Position numbers and translations under genes: made by a program
Shown: in pieces, positions 10,528 through 19,441 of the stretch
Layout: each line of letters begins with the position of its first letter
Position numbering within the stretch: the first letter of the stretch is position 1
Assembly: GCF_001613205.1 (NCBI RefSeq)
Contig: NZ_BDBX01000049.1
Coordinates: forward strand, 1 to 64,000
Direction: 5' to 3'
Source: Nocardia sienata NBRC 100364
GTDB lineage: Bacteria; Actinomycetota; Actinomycetes; Mycobacteriales; Mycobacteriaceae
DNA: 64,000 nucleotides
The notes under the pieces: generated by a model
Seen by the model: only the letters and a program-made list of their open reading frames with translations
Database searches by the model: none
Told to the model about the DNA's origin: nothing

Positions 10528-11127
10528 TCAGGGACGGGTGGCCTGCGCCAGGTCCAGATCGATATCGAACGGCACCGTGACGCTGAGCCGGTCGTGATGA
10601 ATACCGGTCGGCGTGTACTTCTCCGTCGCCGGATCGAGTTCGTAGACGTAGACGACGGCCCGGCCGTCCACGTTCTCCACGCGCCAGAAGTGCGGGATAC
10701 CGGCTTCGGCGTACAACTGGGGTTTGCGCTTGCGATCCCGCTCGACGGAGTCGGGGGAGACCACCTCGATGACGAGGACGGTGTCCGCCGGACGGTAGGT
10801 CACTTGTTCGATACCGGTGTACGCGGTAGCGGCCGCCACCATTACATCGGGCTCGGGCCGCTGGCGTTCATCCAGCGTGATGGTCATTTCTCTCAGTGCG
10901 ATCAAATCCTCGGGAGCCTGGCGCTTCAATTCCCACCAGAAGAAGTTGATGACGCACATGTGGAACATCTTCTGCGGGCGCGCGTTGACGAGACTCCCGT
11001 CGATCAATTCGGTGTGCGAGGGCAGATCGGGTAGCCGGTCGAGGTCTTCGGCGAAGTAGCCCTCGGGTGGCGGTACCGGCCAGCCCCGGGACGGCCGGTC
11101 GTCCGTCGGTGTCGGGTCGGCGGTCAT
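10528..11127 (-). CDS. Uma2 family endonuclease (PD-(D/E)xK, DUF820)
   Basis: A 199-residue protein of the Uma2/DUF820 family, predicted restriction-like nucleases of unclear role. The fold core is visible: an N-terminal HTELIDGSL segment, then EPDVMV, then LVIEVVSPDS followed by a Lys-rich stretch and YAEAGIPHFW. These supply the acidic residues and lysines of the PD-(D/E)xK site. I chose the ATG at 11127 because GAGGGA sits about 7 nt upstream. The frame stays open further upstream, but that extension looks unlike coding sequence. Such genes are often multicopy in actinobacteria and solitary, as here. Confidence 0.82.
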   Translation of the reverse strand: MTADPTPTDDRPSRGWPVPPPEGYFAEDLDRLPDLPSHTELIDGSLVNARPQKMFHMCVINFFWWELKRQAPEDLIALREMTITLDERQRPEPDVMVAAATAYTGIEQVTYRPADTVLVIEVVSPDSVERDRKRKPQLYAEAGIPHFWRVENVDGRAVVYVYELDPATEKYTPTGIHHDRLSVTVPFDIDLDLAQATRP

Positions 11128-11283
11128 CTGGTCCCTCGCTCTGCGCACGGTGATCGACTGACCCGACCAGTATCGCACGGTGTGGCTGTGACCAGTGGCT
11201 TCGGCGGAATCGTGCGAACGGAATCGGTGCGTGGCCCGGCGTGCCCGGCCGTCGGCCGGGCCGCGGGGGTCGATCATGACCGC

Positions 11284-11820
11284 ATGGGTTCTCGACGTAT
11301 CGGCGGCCGCGCGCATCTGTGGCGGAACGTGGGCACGGTGCTGTCCGCGCTGCTGTTCTACTACTTCGTGCCGGTCGGACTGGAACTCCCCGGCTTCTGG
11401 CCGACGAGGGTGGTCACGTTGGTGGCTTTCGTCGCCGGGGTGGCAGGGTTGTGCTGGCTGGCCTATCGCCGGATCGGCCAGTTCCTGGCCGCGACCGACG
11501 ATACGGGTCGCCGCGTCGACGGGTTGCTGCTGCTGATCACCCTCGTCGTGCTGTTCTTCGCACTTTTCTATTACCTCCTCGAGCTCCACCAGCCCGGACA
11601 GTTCGCCGAACTTCGTACCCGTAACGACGCGCTCTACTACACCGTCGCGACTCTGGGCACCGTCGGTTTCGGTGATGTGCACCCGGTCGGGCAGGCCGCC
11701 CGGATAGCGACCACGGTGCAGATGGCCTTCGACCTGGTGGTGATCGGCACGCTGCTGGCCGTGACGACGACCGGGATCACCCGGCGTTTGGACCGCACGG
11801 ATGTCGGTGGCCCCCGGTAG
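11284..11820 (+). CDS. Two-pore-helix potassium channel family protein
   Basis: This 178-residue membrane protein has a K+ selectivity filter (TVGFGD) in a pore loop flanked by hydrophobic helices. Two further N-terminal helices cover roughly residues 15-55. The arrangement (membrane segments, pore loop, final helix) fits the Ion_trans_2 family, with no obvious cytoplasmic RCK or TrkA-N regulatory domain. It probably conducts K+ across the cytoplasmic membrane. The start at 11284 is chosen because residues upstream look non-membrane and non-conserved. No strong RBS is visible, so the start is uncertain. The gene ends 9 nt before the glycosylase start and may be cotranscribed. Confidence 0.85.
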   Translation: MGSRRIGGRAHLWRNVGTVLSALLFYYFVPVGLELPGFWPTRVVTLVAFVAGVAGLCWLAYRRIGQFLAATDDTGRRVDGLLLLITLVVLFFALFYYLLELHQPGQFAELRTRNDALYYTVATLGTVGFGDVHPVGQAARIATTVQMAFDLVVIGTLLAVTTTGITRRLDRTDVGGPR

Positions 11821-11829
11821 CCTGAGGCC

Positions 11830-12696
11830 GTGCCCGAACTACCGGAAGTGGAGGCGCTGGCGCAGTTCCTGCGGGAGCACGCGGTCGGCGCGGTGGTGGG
11901 GCGGATCGATATCGCGGCGCTGAGCGCGATCAAAACCTTCGATCCGCCGGTGACGGCGCTGTCGGGGCGGGATGTGACCGGCGCCGGGCGGTGGGGGAAA
12001 TTCCTCGGGATGGATTGCGGGGGTCTGTGGATGATCACCCATCTGTCCCGGGCGGGCTGGCTGCGCTGGACCGACAACCCGAGCGTGAGCCCGCCCAGGC
12101 CGGGTCGCGGTCCGCTCGCGCTGCGGGTGCACTTCTTCACACCCGAGGGCGCCACCCCGGCCTTCGACCTCACCGAGGCGGGCACCAAGAAGCGCCTCGC
12201 GGTCTACATCGTGAACGACCCGGCACAGGTTCCGGGAATCGCCCGACTCGGGCCCGACGCGCTCGCGGTCACCGAGCCGCAGTTCGCCGAGCTGCTGGCC
12301 GCCGCGCCGGGGCGGATCAAGAATGTACTGGTCGATCAGACCGTGCTCGCCGGCATCGGCAACGCTTACTCCGACGAGATCCTGCACACCGCCAAGATCT
12401 CGCCGTTCGCCACGGCCAAGACCCTGCCGGCGGCGAAGGTCGCCGACCTGTACGCGGCGATGCGCACGGTGCTGGCGGATGCCGTCGCGCGGTCGGTCGG
12501 GCAGGACGCCGCCCGGCTCAAGGGCGAGAAGCGTTCCGGTATGCGGGTGCACGCCCGCACCGGCCTGCCCTGTCCGGTATGCGGGGACACGGTCCGCGAG
12601 GTCGCTTTCACCGATCGCTCGTTCCAGTACTGCCCCACCTGCCAGACCGGCGGCAAGGTCCTTGCCGACCGCCGGATGTCACGCCTGCTCAAATAA
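11830..12696 (+). CDS. Fpg/Nei family DNA glycosylase
   Basis: This 288-residue protein begins (GTG start) with PELPEVE, placing the catalytic Pro2 and Glu3 at the N-terminus after Met removal. Lys57 sits in RWGKF, and the C-terminal zinc finger uses Cys248, Cys251, Cys268 and Cys271. The family removes oxidised bases and nicks the abasic site in base-excision repair. The RLKGEKRSGMRVHART segment before the finger fits the helix-two-turn-helix DNA-binding part. Whether it prefers 8-oxoguanine (Fpg) or oxidised pyrimidines (Nei) is not decidable here. Length and finger spacing are normal. Confidence 0.93.
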   Translation: MPELPEVEALAQFLREHAVGAVVGRIDIAALSAIKTFDPPVTALSGRDVTGAGRWGKFLGMDCGGLWMITHLSRAGWLRWTDNPSVSPPRPGRGPLALRVHFFTPEGATPAFDLTEAGTKKRLAVYIVNDPAQVPGIARLGPDALAVTEPQFAELLAAAPGRIKNVLVDQTVLAGIGNAYSDEILHTAKISPFATAKTLPAAKVADLYAAMRTVLADAVARSVGQDAARLKGEKRSGMRVHARTGLPCPVCGDTVREVAFTDRSFQYCPTCQTGGKVLADRRMSRLLK

Positions 12697-12771
12697 GCCG
12701 TACCGGAGGCCGCTTTCGTCTCGGGTCGCCCGGAGCCGGACGGAAGTGTGGCCGCCGAGCGGACAGCCGAT

Positions 12772-14499
12772 TCAGCCGGTCCGCTCCGAATCGGGTTCCG
12801 TGTCTTCCGGTGCCGCATCGTCCGCGCTGCCGGAGACTTCGTCCACGACCTGCGCGGCCGCATCGGCGACGGTCGCCGCGACCGGGTGTTCGGCGGCGAC
12901 CGTGTCGAGCAGCGTCCCGTCGCCCTGGGACTCGGTTTCGTGGCCGGTGTCCGCGTCGGTGGCCGGAACAGCCGCCCCGACCCCGGCCGGAACCAGCTGC
13001 GGTGCGCGGACGCCCGCCCATAATTTGCGCCGGTCGCTGTCCGGGTCGTTGTCCACCCGGCCCGGCGCGTCGATGATGAGCGTGCTGCGTTCCTGTTCGG
13101 TGTAGCGCGGCCAGGAGGGCAGCGGTTCGCCGGTGCGAGCGAAATGCAGCCAGTTGTTCTGGACCTGGCGGGTGACCGCGAGCAGACCGCGACGGCTGCC
13201 GCCGGCGGTGAGGCCCCGGCTCCACGGTTCGTAGACCGTGCCGAAGGTGGGCAGCAGATCGGTCGCGTGTGTGGCGCCCAGTTTGTAGAGCTGGAAGAGC
13301 CGGGGCGCGAAATCGTAGCGATAGAAGTAGGTGGGGGAGTGGCGGCTGTGTCCCTCCGCCACCGCCACCGAGGGCCGCCAGAAGAAGTAGTCGCCGCCCG
13401 CGCGGATCGCGGCCTGTTCGGCCGGGAAGCCCGGATAGGTGGAGAACACCCGGGGGTAGAGGTCGGGTCCGGCGGCCGAGAGTGCCTTCTTGAGGCGTTC
13501 CGGGCGGGTGGGCAGCGTATCGGTGAAGCGGTTGAACAGGGCGCCCTCGTTCCGGCAGGTGCCGATGATCAGCGGGACCCGGTGGGTGTGGCCCTCGGTG
13601 AAGGCGTCGAACGGCGTGCGCGGCAACAATTCGCCGTCGGCCACCGGCGCGGCCGGGAAGAAGCCCGGACACTCCGCCATCGCCGCGTTCGACGCCCGGT
13701 TGAACGCGCGGCGGATATCGTGCGGGTCGGCGGCGCGTAACGCGTGATTCGCGTCCTCGGGGGCGATACCGAGCCGGTCGATGACGCGGCGCGCGAATTC
13801 CCGCGATTCGGTGACCGTCAACCCCCAGTCCGCGGGTGGGCTCTGCGCGATACCGCGGTGGAAGAGGCCCTCCGCCGAGGGAGTCGCCAGCAGGCTCAAA
13901 ACCGCGTGCGCGCCGGCGGACTCGCCGAAGATCGTCACATTGTCCGGGTCACCGCCGAATTCGGCGATATTGGCCCGGACCCAGCGCAGGGCCGCGATCT
14001 GATCGCGTAGTCCGAGATTGGAGTCGTAGGGGCTGTCCGGTGTGGAGAACTCGCTGAAATCGGCGTATCCGAACGCGCCGAGCCGATAGTTGATCGACAC
14101 CACGAGCACATCCCCGTCGGCCGCCAGCTGGACACCGGAGTAGAGGCGCAGCGCCGAAGTGCCGAAGAGGTAGCCGCCGCCGTGGATGAACACCATCACC
14201 GGACGCGGCCGCACCGACGCGGTGGCGGGCGCCACGACATTCAGTGTCAGCGAATCCTCGCTCATCTCCTGTATCTTGCGCGGTCCCAGCCGTACCCCGA
14301 AGGTCGACTGGATACCGGCCGCGCGGAAATAGGTCGCGTCGCGGACATCGGTCCACGGCTGCACCGGCTGAGGTGAACGGAACCGCAGGTCACCCACGGG
14401 TGGCGCGGCGTACGGCAGCGACCGCCAGTACATCACGCGCCGGCCGCGGCGACCGCGGACCACACCGTCGGTGGTCGTGATCTGTTCGGTAACGCTCAT
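12772..14499 (-). CDS. Type-B carboxylesterase family protein
   Basis: This 575-residue alpha/beta hydrolase belongs to the carboxylesterase/para-nitrobenzyl esterase family. The oxyanion motif HGGG is at residues 106-109, and the nucleophile elbow FGESAGAHA contains Ser194. A His-containing GATHATDL segment near the C-terminal third likely supplies the catalytic His. No clear signal peptide is present, so it is probably intracellular. The C-terminal ~65 residues are acidic and Ala-rich with no recognised fold. The ATG overlaps the stop of the upstream flavoprotein gene (ATGA), so the two are probably translationally coupled. The substrate is unknown. Confidence 0.9.
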   Translation of the reverse strand: MSVTEQITTTDGVVRGRRGRRVMYWRSLPYAAPPVGDLRFRSPQPVQPWTDVRDATYFRAAGIQSTFGVRLGPRKIQEMSEDSLTLNVVAPATASVRPRPVMVFIHGGGYLFGTSALRLYSGVQLAADGDVLVVSINYRLGAFGYADFSEFSTPDSPYDSNLGLRDQIAALRWVRANIAEFGGDPDNVTIFGESAGAHAVLSLLATPSAEGLFHRGIAQSPPADWGLTVTESREFARRVIDRLGIAPEDANHALRAADPHDIRRAFNRASNAAMAECPGFFPAAPVADGELLPRTPFDAFTEGHTHRVPLIIGTCRNEGALFNRFTDTLPTRPERLKKALSAAGPDLYPRVFSTYPGFPAEQAAIRAGGDYFFWRPSVAVAEGHSRHSPTYFYRYDFAPRLFQLYKLGATHATDLLPTFGTVYEPWSRGLTAGGSRRGLLAVTRQVQNNWLHFARTGEPLPSWPRYTEQERSTLIIDAPGRVDNDPDSDRRKLWAGVRAPQLVPAGVGAAVPATDADTGHETESQGDGTLLDTVAAEHPVAATVADAAAQVVDEVSGSADDAAPEDTEPDSERTG

Positions 14500-15989
14500 C
14501 TACCCGATCGTAACGACGAGCGGTCGGTTTCCAACAGTCGTAACCAGAATTCGCTGATCGCGGGAAAGGCCGGCACCGCGTGCCACAGCGCGTCCAGGGG
14601 GACGCGTCCGGCCACCGCGATGGTCGCGGCGTGCAACTGTTCGCCGACATCGGGTCCCACGAAGGTGGCCCCGAGCACCGTGTCGGTGACGGTGTCGATC
14701 ACCAGCGCGGCGCGTCCGGTGTAGTCGTCGCGGGCCAGCGCCGAACCGGCGACCGCGATATCCAGTTCGACGGTGCGGATCTCGTGGCCGGCTTTCCGGG
14801 CCGCGGCGGCGGTGAGCCCGACGGCGGCGACCTCGGGGTCGGTGAACACCACCTGCGGTACCGCGTGGTGGTCGGCGGCGGCCCGATAGCGCGGGCCGGT
14901 CAGCGACCGGCCCGCGGCGCGCGCGGAGATGACGTCCCCGCACACCCGGCCCTGGTATTTGCCCATATGGGTGAGCGCGGCGCGATGATTGATATCGCCG
15001 ACCGCGTACAGCCATTCCCCGGGTACGCCGGACACCGTCAGCTGATCGTCGACCGCGACGTACCCGCCGGGCAGGCCCACTGTTTCCAAGCCGATGTTGT
15101 CGGTGTTGGGCACCCGCCCCGCCGCCACCACGATCTCGTCGGCGACCAGCGTGGTCTCCCCGTCCGGGCCTTCGGCGTGCACCGTGACGGCGCCGCCGTG
15201 TATCCGGCCCTCGCCGTGGTCGACGGCCGCCGGGCGGGTCACCCGCAGCGGCCTGGTTCCGAATCGGATCTGCACTCCCTGCGCGGTGAGCGCGGAGGCG
15301 ACGTACTCCCCGGCGAACGGTTCCACGCCGGTGAGCAGCCGGTCCCCGCGGACCAGTACGGTCACCTCCGCGCCGAGCGCCGAGAGCCAGGTGGTGGCCT
15401 CACAGGCCACCACGCCGCCGCCGATCACGATCACGCGTTTCGGGATCTCGTGCAGGTTCGTGGCGTCGCGGGAGGTCCAGGGCAGGGCCTCGCGCAGCCC
15501 CGGGACGTCCGGGACAGCCGCGTGCGTCCCGGTGGCCAGCACCACCGCCGAGCGGGCGCGCAGTACCCGGTCGCCGACCCGCACCCGGCGTTCCCCCTCG
15601 AGCCGGCCGGCGCCGCGGATCACCTCGATACCCTGCTGGGCCGCCCACTCGACCTGACTCGAATCGTCGTGGTCGCCGTTGTGGGCGTGTACGAATTCGT
15701 CGCGTCGGCGCAGCACTTCGGCGGTATCGGGTCCTTCGGCCTCGATACCGGGGATGCCCAGCGCGGCCCCCAGCACATGGCCCGGGCGCAGCAGTGCCTT
15801 ACTCGGAATACAGGCCCAGTACGAGCATTCGCCACCGAGCTTCTCCGGTTCGACGATCGCCGCGGTGCGATCGCTGCCGGCGATCGCGTAGGCGGCCGCG
15901 TTCTCACCGGCCGGACCCCCGCCGAGGACGATCACATCGTATTCGGCGACGCCACTGTCCGCGGTGGCGTCGCTGTCGGTGTCGGGCAT
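14496..15989 (-). CDS. Pyridine nucleotide-disulfide oxidoreductase family flavoprotein
   Basis: This 497-residue protein has an FAD-binding GGGPAGENAA motif near residue 23, an NAD(P)-binding GGGVVACEA motif in the middle, and a C-terminal dimerization domain. The redox pair is present as Cys55 and Cys60 in GGECSYWACIPSK, a variant of the lipoamide dehydrogenase/mercuric reductase site. The usual C-terminal HAHP motif reads HAVP, so the catalytic His appears replaced by Val and the Glu partner is shifted. That suggests it is not a standard dihydrolipoamide dehydrogenase. The start at 15989 has CAGGAG about 6 nt upstream. It overlaps the esterase gene by 4 nt. Confidence 0.9.
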   Translation of the reverse strand: MPDTDSDATADSGVAEYDVIVLGGGPAGENAAAYAIAGSDRTAAIVEPEKLGGECSYWACIPSKALLRPGHVLGAALGIPGIEAEGPDTAEVLRRRDEFVHAHNGDHDDSSQVEWAAQQGIEVIRGAGRLEGERRVRVGDRVLRARSAVVLATGTHAAVPDVPGLREALPWTSRDATNLHEIPKRVIVIGGGVVACEATTWLSALGAEVTVLVRGDRLLTGVEPFAGEYVASALTAQGVQIRFGTRPLRVTRPAAVDHGEGRIHGGAVTVHAEGPDGETTLVADEIVVAAGRVPNTDNIGLETVGLPGGYVAVDDQLTVSGVPGEWLYAVGDINHRAALTHMGKYQGRVCGDVISARAAGRSLTGPRYRAAADHHAVPQVVFTDPEVAAVGLTAAAARKAGHEIRTVELDIAVAGSALARDDYTGRAALVIDTVTDTVLGATFVGPDVGEQLHAATIAVAGRVPLDALWHAVPAFPAISEFWLRLLETDRSSLRSGR

Positions 15990-16139
15990 CAGGGCTCCTG
16001 AGAGGGTGTCTGGAATCTCGGATTGCCGGGTCCGGGTCTGTGGGCCGGGCGTGGGGCGCGTGTGCGCTGCCGGAGGGTTCGGCACCCGTGTTGTCCTGCG
16101 GTTCTGTTCGCGGGTTGGACCGGCGTGCACTCCCGCACC

Positions 16140-16728
16140 GGTACACGCCGCGGCCGCGCGATCGGGTTTCCCCGGTTCGAGAAGAAAACCATCAGCACCG
16201 CATCGTTCCGGCTCCGCGACAAACACTCCAGAACCGGGCGATCGGCGATCCGAGTCGGCGACGATGACACGCCGCGATCGGTGACGTGGCCCGGTCTCGG
16301 GCTGGGTTGTCGGCATTCCTGGTCGCCGCCATTAGCAAGGGACGTGAAGTCGCTCGGGTCGATCACCCACCGAAACCCCTGGCTCGGGGGTTGGCGCGGC
16401 AGCGACGGCCGGCGAAAGCCCTGTCGAGGAAGGACAAAGGCTCCCACAACCGGCGAGAAGCCGCTGCCCGGCCGGCTCGCCATCATCATCGTGTGGCGAA
16501 TGTGCGTCGTCATTTCCTGCATCAGGTCACCAATGAGCTGGTCGAAACCCACGACCGGCTCGTTGTCGAGGACCACAGGCAAGACCCACCACGATCCCCG
16601 GACCTCCGAGCGGGGGCCGGGCTACCAATGCCCGCCGACGGGAAGGCGCTGGCCGGCACCTGATGGGTGCCGGTGCGACCGGCCCGGACGACGCGAGAAC
16701 CGAGGCTCGTGCCCCGGTCGGGGTATGA
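16140..16728 (+). pseudogene. Decayed TnpB (IS200/IS605 or IS607-type accessory nuclease) gene
   Basis: Three frames each carry a different part of TnpB in the right order. About 16140-16290 encodes GFPRFEKK, SFRLRDKHS and RVGDDDTPRSVTWPG (N-terminal part). About 16290-16590 encodes GLSAFLVAAISKGREVARV, ALSRKDKGSHNRREAA, HHHRVANVRRHFLHQV and THDRLVVED (RuvC region including the central Glu). 16621-16728 encodes ATNARRREGAGRH and ATGPDDARTEA, the usual C-terminal tail, ending at a TGA. The zinc-ribbon and last RuvC part are deleted, and the first RuvC Asp falls at a frame break. The product is therefore dead. No TnpA partner or clear element ends were found. Confidence 0.85.
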
Positions 16729-16751
16729 GCCGAGGACGCCCGAGAAGGGCG
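16712..16751 (+). other. Hairpins at the tnpB 3' end, possible omega-RNA relic
   Basis: Two compact hairpins overlap and follow the tnpB stop: CCCCG-GT-CGGGG at 16712-16723 and CGCCC-GAGAA-GGGCG at 16737-16751. In TnpB elements the guide (omega) RNA derives from this 3' end, so these may be remains of its scaffold. The assignment rests on position and folding only. Confidence 0.35.
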
Positions 16752-16788
16752 GTGCCCGATAACCCATCGAGTTGTCAGACACGCTGCG

Positions 16789-17034
16789 TTACTGTAGGTA
16801 GCCCTCGACCTGTCCCGCCGATCGCGGCTGGGCCTCGTCCGGTGGCTCGTCGCGATCGATCCGGGCCCGCCGCTGCCGCAGCAGATCCCAGCACTGATCC
16901 AGCATGACCTCCACTTCGGCCAGTCGCCGCCGCTCCACGTCGGGATCGAGTTCCCCGCGCGAGGCCCGGGACCGCAGGTCGTGCTCGTGGTCGACGAGAT
17001 CCTTGATCCGCCCGAGTATGTCCTGTTCGGTCAT
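16789..17034 (-). CDS. DUF2630 family protein
   Basis: This protein of about 81 residues starts MTEQDILGRIKDLVDHEHDL. It matches the short, highly charged, helical DUF2630 family of actinobacteria, whose function is unknown. It has the form of a two-helix coiled coil, with RRLAEVEVMLDQCWDLL as the second heptad-like helix. A GTG at 17043 would add MVG; I prefer the ATG at 17034 because family members normally begin MT(D/E)Q. It lies 36 nt downstream of cobF on the same strand and may be read through from it. Confidence 0.8.
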   Translation of the reverse strand: MTEQDILGRIKDLVDHEHDLRSRASRGELDPDVERRRLAEVEVMLDQCWDLLRQRRARIDRDEPPDEAQPRSAGQVEGYLQ

Positions 17035-17070
17035 GCCGACCATGCTACGACCCCGGTGTCCGTCACCTGG

Positions 17071-17811
17071 TCATTCGGCCGGGCGCAGCAGATAGATGTC
17101 CATGATCCAGCCCTTGCGTTCGCGCAATTGCGCGCGCCGCCGCACGATATCGCCGGCGACCGCGCCGACCCGCCCGGCGATCAGGGCTTCGTCGGGCATC
17201 CCCAGATAGGCACCCCACCAGATGAACGTGTCGGCGGGGACGGTGGTGAAGGAGCAGTCGGCATCGAGCATGACCACCGTCGACCCGGCGCCCAGCCCTT
17301 CCTCGCGCAGGCGGCGCCCGGTGGTGATGTGTACCGGTTCGCCGATCCGGTGCAGCACGGTCCGGTGCCGGGCCGCGAGAGCGTGCACACTGGTGACCCC
17401 CGGGATCACGGTGTAGTCGAAGTCCAGCGCGCCCCGGGCCAGCACCCGCTCCACCATGCGCAGGGTGGAGTCGTAGAGCGCGGGATCACCCCACACCAGG
17501 ATCGCGCCGACGCCGTCGTGCGCCGCGAACGCCTCCTCCAGCAGCAGCGAACGCCGTTCGTGCCAGTCCAGCACCGTGCCGCGGTAGTCCGTGGGGTCCC
17601 GGTCGCGAGGCGGGTCGGGGATCTCCACGATCCGGTAGGGGCGGTCGGCGTGTTCGGCGAGGATCGCGGTGCGCACCGCCACGAGCTCCTGTTTCTCGAC
17701 GCCCTTACCGATCACGAAGTAGACGTCGACCTCCCGGAGGGCCTTGATCGCCTGCATCGTCACCTGGTCGGGGTCGCCGGCACCGATACCTATCACGTAC
17801 AGCGTGCGCAT
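17071..17811 (-). CDS. cobF: Precorrin-6A synthase (deacetylating) CobF
   Basis: This 246-residue tetrapyrrole methylase-fold protein starts RTLYVIGIGAGDPDQVT, the glycine-rich SAM-binding start of the family. It has the VWGDPALYDS loop and an IPGVTSVHALAA segment. CobF methylates C-1 of precorrin-5 with release of acetate in the aerobic cobalamin pathway. The Lys-Gly-rich stretch near residue 35 and the ERKGWIMDIYLLRP end are CobF-like rather than CobI/CobJ-like. No other cob genes are nearby, as is common for cobF in mycobacteria and nocardiae. Full length is expected for the family. Confidence 0.92.
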   Translation of the reverse strand: MRTLYVIGIGAGDPDQVTMQAIKALREVDVYFVIGKGVEKQELVAVRTAILAEHADRPYRIVEIPDPPRDRDPTDYRGTVLDWHERRSLLLEEAFAAHDGVGAILVWGDPALYDSTLRMVERVLARGALDFDYTVIPGVTSVHALAARHRTVLHRIGEPVHITTGRRLREEGLGAGSTVVMLDADCSFTTVPADTFIWWGAYLGMPDEALIAGRVGAVAGDIVRRRAQLRERKGWIMDIYLLRPAE

Positions 17812-17956
17812 GGGGTCAGCTTGGCAGGTCGCGGGCCGGGCCGAGCGCCGGGTGGGCGGCGAGCAACCGTCCCGGGCGGCTTCGCCACTCGCCCGCGACG
17901 CAGGGGCCGCCCCGGGGCGGCGACACGGCCTACCGGCCGCGAAGTAAGCTCGGCCC

Positions 17957-18796
17957 GTGGTCAGCGCAGCGAACAGTCAGGTCCCGGACCCGCGACACGC
18001 TCCGGACACCCAATACGAGGATCTGCTCCGGCTCGTCCTGGAGACGGGGACCGCCAAGGCGGATCGCACCGGGACCGGCACCCGCAGTGTGTTCGGGCAC
18101 CAGCTGCGGTACGACCTGTCCGCCGGGTTTCCCTTGATCACCACCAAGAAGGTGCATCTCAAATCGATCGTGTACGAACTGCTGTGGTTCCTGCGCGGCG
18201 ACTCCAATGTGCGGTGGTTGCAGGAGCACGGGGTCGGCATCTGGGACGAATGGGCCGATCCCGAGGGCGAGCTCGGTCCGGTGTACGGAGTGCAGTGGCG
18301 TTCCTGGCCGGCTCCCGACGGCCGCCATATCGATCAGATCGCCCAGGTGCTGCACACGCTGCGCACCGACCCCGATTCCCGGCGGATGCTCGTCTCGGCC
18401 TGGAATGTGGCCGAGCTGGACCGGATGGCGCTGGCGCCGTGCCATGCGCTGTTCCAGTTCTATGTCGCCGAGGGCCGGTTGTCCTGCCAGCTGTACCAGC
18501 GCAGCGCCGACCTCTTCCTCGGCGTGCCGTTCAATATCGCGAGCTACGCGCTGCTCACCGTGATGGTCGCCCAGCAGGCCGGGCTCACGCCGGGCGATTT
18601 CATCTGGACCGGTGGTGACTGCCATATCTACGACAACCACCACGAACAGGTGACCGAGCAGCTGACCCGCACGCCGTACCCGTTCCCGATACTCGAGCTG
18701 GAACCCGCCGCCTCGCTGTTCGACTACCGGTACGAGGACGTGCGGGTACACGACTACCGGCACCACCCGGGGATCAAAGCGCCGGTGGCGGTGTGA
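17957..18796 (+). CDS. thyA: Thymidylate synthase ThyA
   Basis: This 279-residue protein has the catalytic Cys162 in APCHALFQFYV, the dUMP phosphate-binding DRTGTGT loop and QRSADLFLGVPFNIASYA. ThyA makes dTMP from dUMP and methylene-tetrahydrofolate, yielding dihydrofolate. It starts at GTG 17957, giving about 14 extra N-terminal residues relative to E. coli. Its stop overlaps the GTG of the dihydrofolate reductase gene (GTGA), so the dihydrofolate producer and recycler are translationally coupled. The pair is a standard actinobacterial arrangement. Confidence 0.97.
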   Translation: MVSAANSQVPDPRHAPDTQYEDLLRLVLETGTAKADRTGTGTRSVFGHQLRYDLSAGFPLITTKKVHLKSIVYELLWFLRGDSNVRWLQEHGVGIWDEWADPEGELGPVYGVQWRSWPAPDGRHIDQIAQVLHTLRTDPDSRRMLVSAWNVAELDRMALAPCHALFQFYVAEGRLSCQLYQRSADLFLGVPFNIASYALLTVMVAQQAGLTPGDFIWTGGDCHIYDNHHEQVTEQLTRTPYPFPILELEPAASLFDYRYEDVRVHDYRHHPGIKAPVAV

Positions 18797-19299
18797 CCGC
18801 GACCGGATCCGCGCGCGTGATCGGCCTGATCTGGGCGCAGACCCCCGACGGGGTGATCGGGGTGGACAACACCATCCCGTGGCGGGTGCCCGAGGATATG
18901 GCTCGGTTCAAGGAGACCACCGCCGGTCACCCGGTGATCATGGGCCGCCGCACCTGGGATTCGCTGCCCGCACGGTTCCGGCCGCTGCCGGGCCGGCGCA
19001 ATATCGTGGTGACCCGGCAGTCCGGCTGGTCCGCGGATGGGGCGGAAGCGGCCGGGTCGATCGAGGCCGCGCTCGCGCTCGCGGCTCCCGCGACGACATG
19101 GGTGATCGGCGGCGGCGAGATCTACCGGCTGGCGCTGCCGTATGCCGGCGAACTGCTGATCACCGAGGTCGACACCGAGGTGGACGGGGACGCATACGCC
19201 CCGCCTCTGGATCCGCAGTGGTCGACGGCCGACCCGGCGACCTGGCTCGAATCCTCGACCGGACTGCGCTACCGGATCAGGCGTTTCACCCGGGACTGA
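18793..19299 (+). CDS. folA: Dihydrofolate reductase
   Basis: This 168-residue protein shows the DHFR landmarks: IWAQTPDGVIGVDNTIPW (Trp and Pro of the substrate loop), PEDMARFKETT with the catalytic Asp equivalent, GHPVIMGRRTWDSLP, and WVIGGGEIY for NADPH binding. It reduces dihydrofolate to tetrahydrofolate after the ThyA reaction. The GTG start overlaps the thyA stop by 4 nt. Length and motif spacing are normal, and it is the predicted target of antifolates in this organism. Confidence 0.96.
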   Translation: MTATGSARVIGLIWAQTPDGVIGVDNTIPWRVPEDMARFKETTAGHPVIMGRRTWDSLPARFRPLPGRRNIVVTRQSGWSADGAEAAGSIEAALALAAPATTWVIGGGEIYRLALPYAGELLITEVDTEVDGDAYAPPLDPQWSTADPATWLESSTGLRYRIRRFTRD

Positions 19300-19441
19300 C
19301 CGCCGGCGCCCGCGTCCGGGCGTGCGATACCGGCGCGAGCCTCGGAAAACGCCGGAACAGTGGAGTCGGGTCGGGCATACTCGGCTGTACGTCCCGCGAT
19401 CACAGCCCGGTCGTGGGGTATGCGGAGGCGAAAGGCTGTCC

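Noticed and set aside
11128..11682. N-terminal extension of the Uma2 protein from 11682
   Set aside because: The added residues are low-complexity and antisense to the K+ channel gene, while ATG 11127 has a good RBS.
16023..16907. A 294-codon plus-strand open frame covering the region before DUF2630
   Set aside because: Only its first part resembles TnpB. The rest is another frame of the same relic, so it is not an intact gene.
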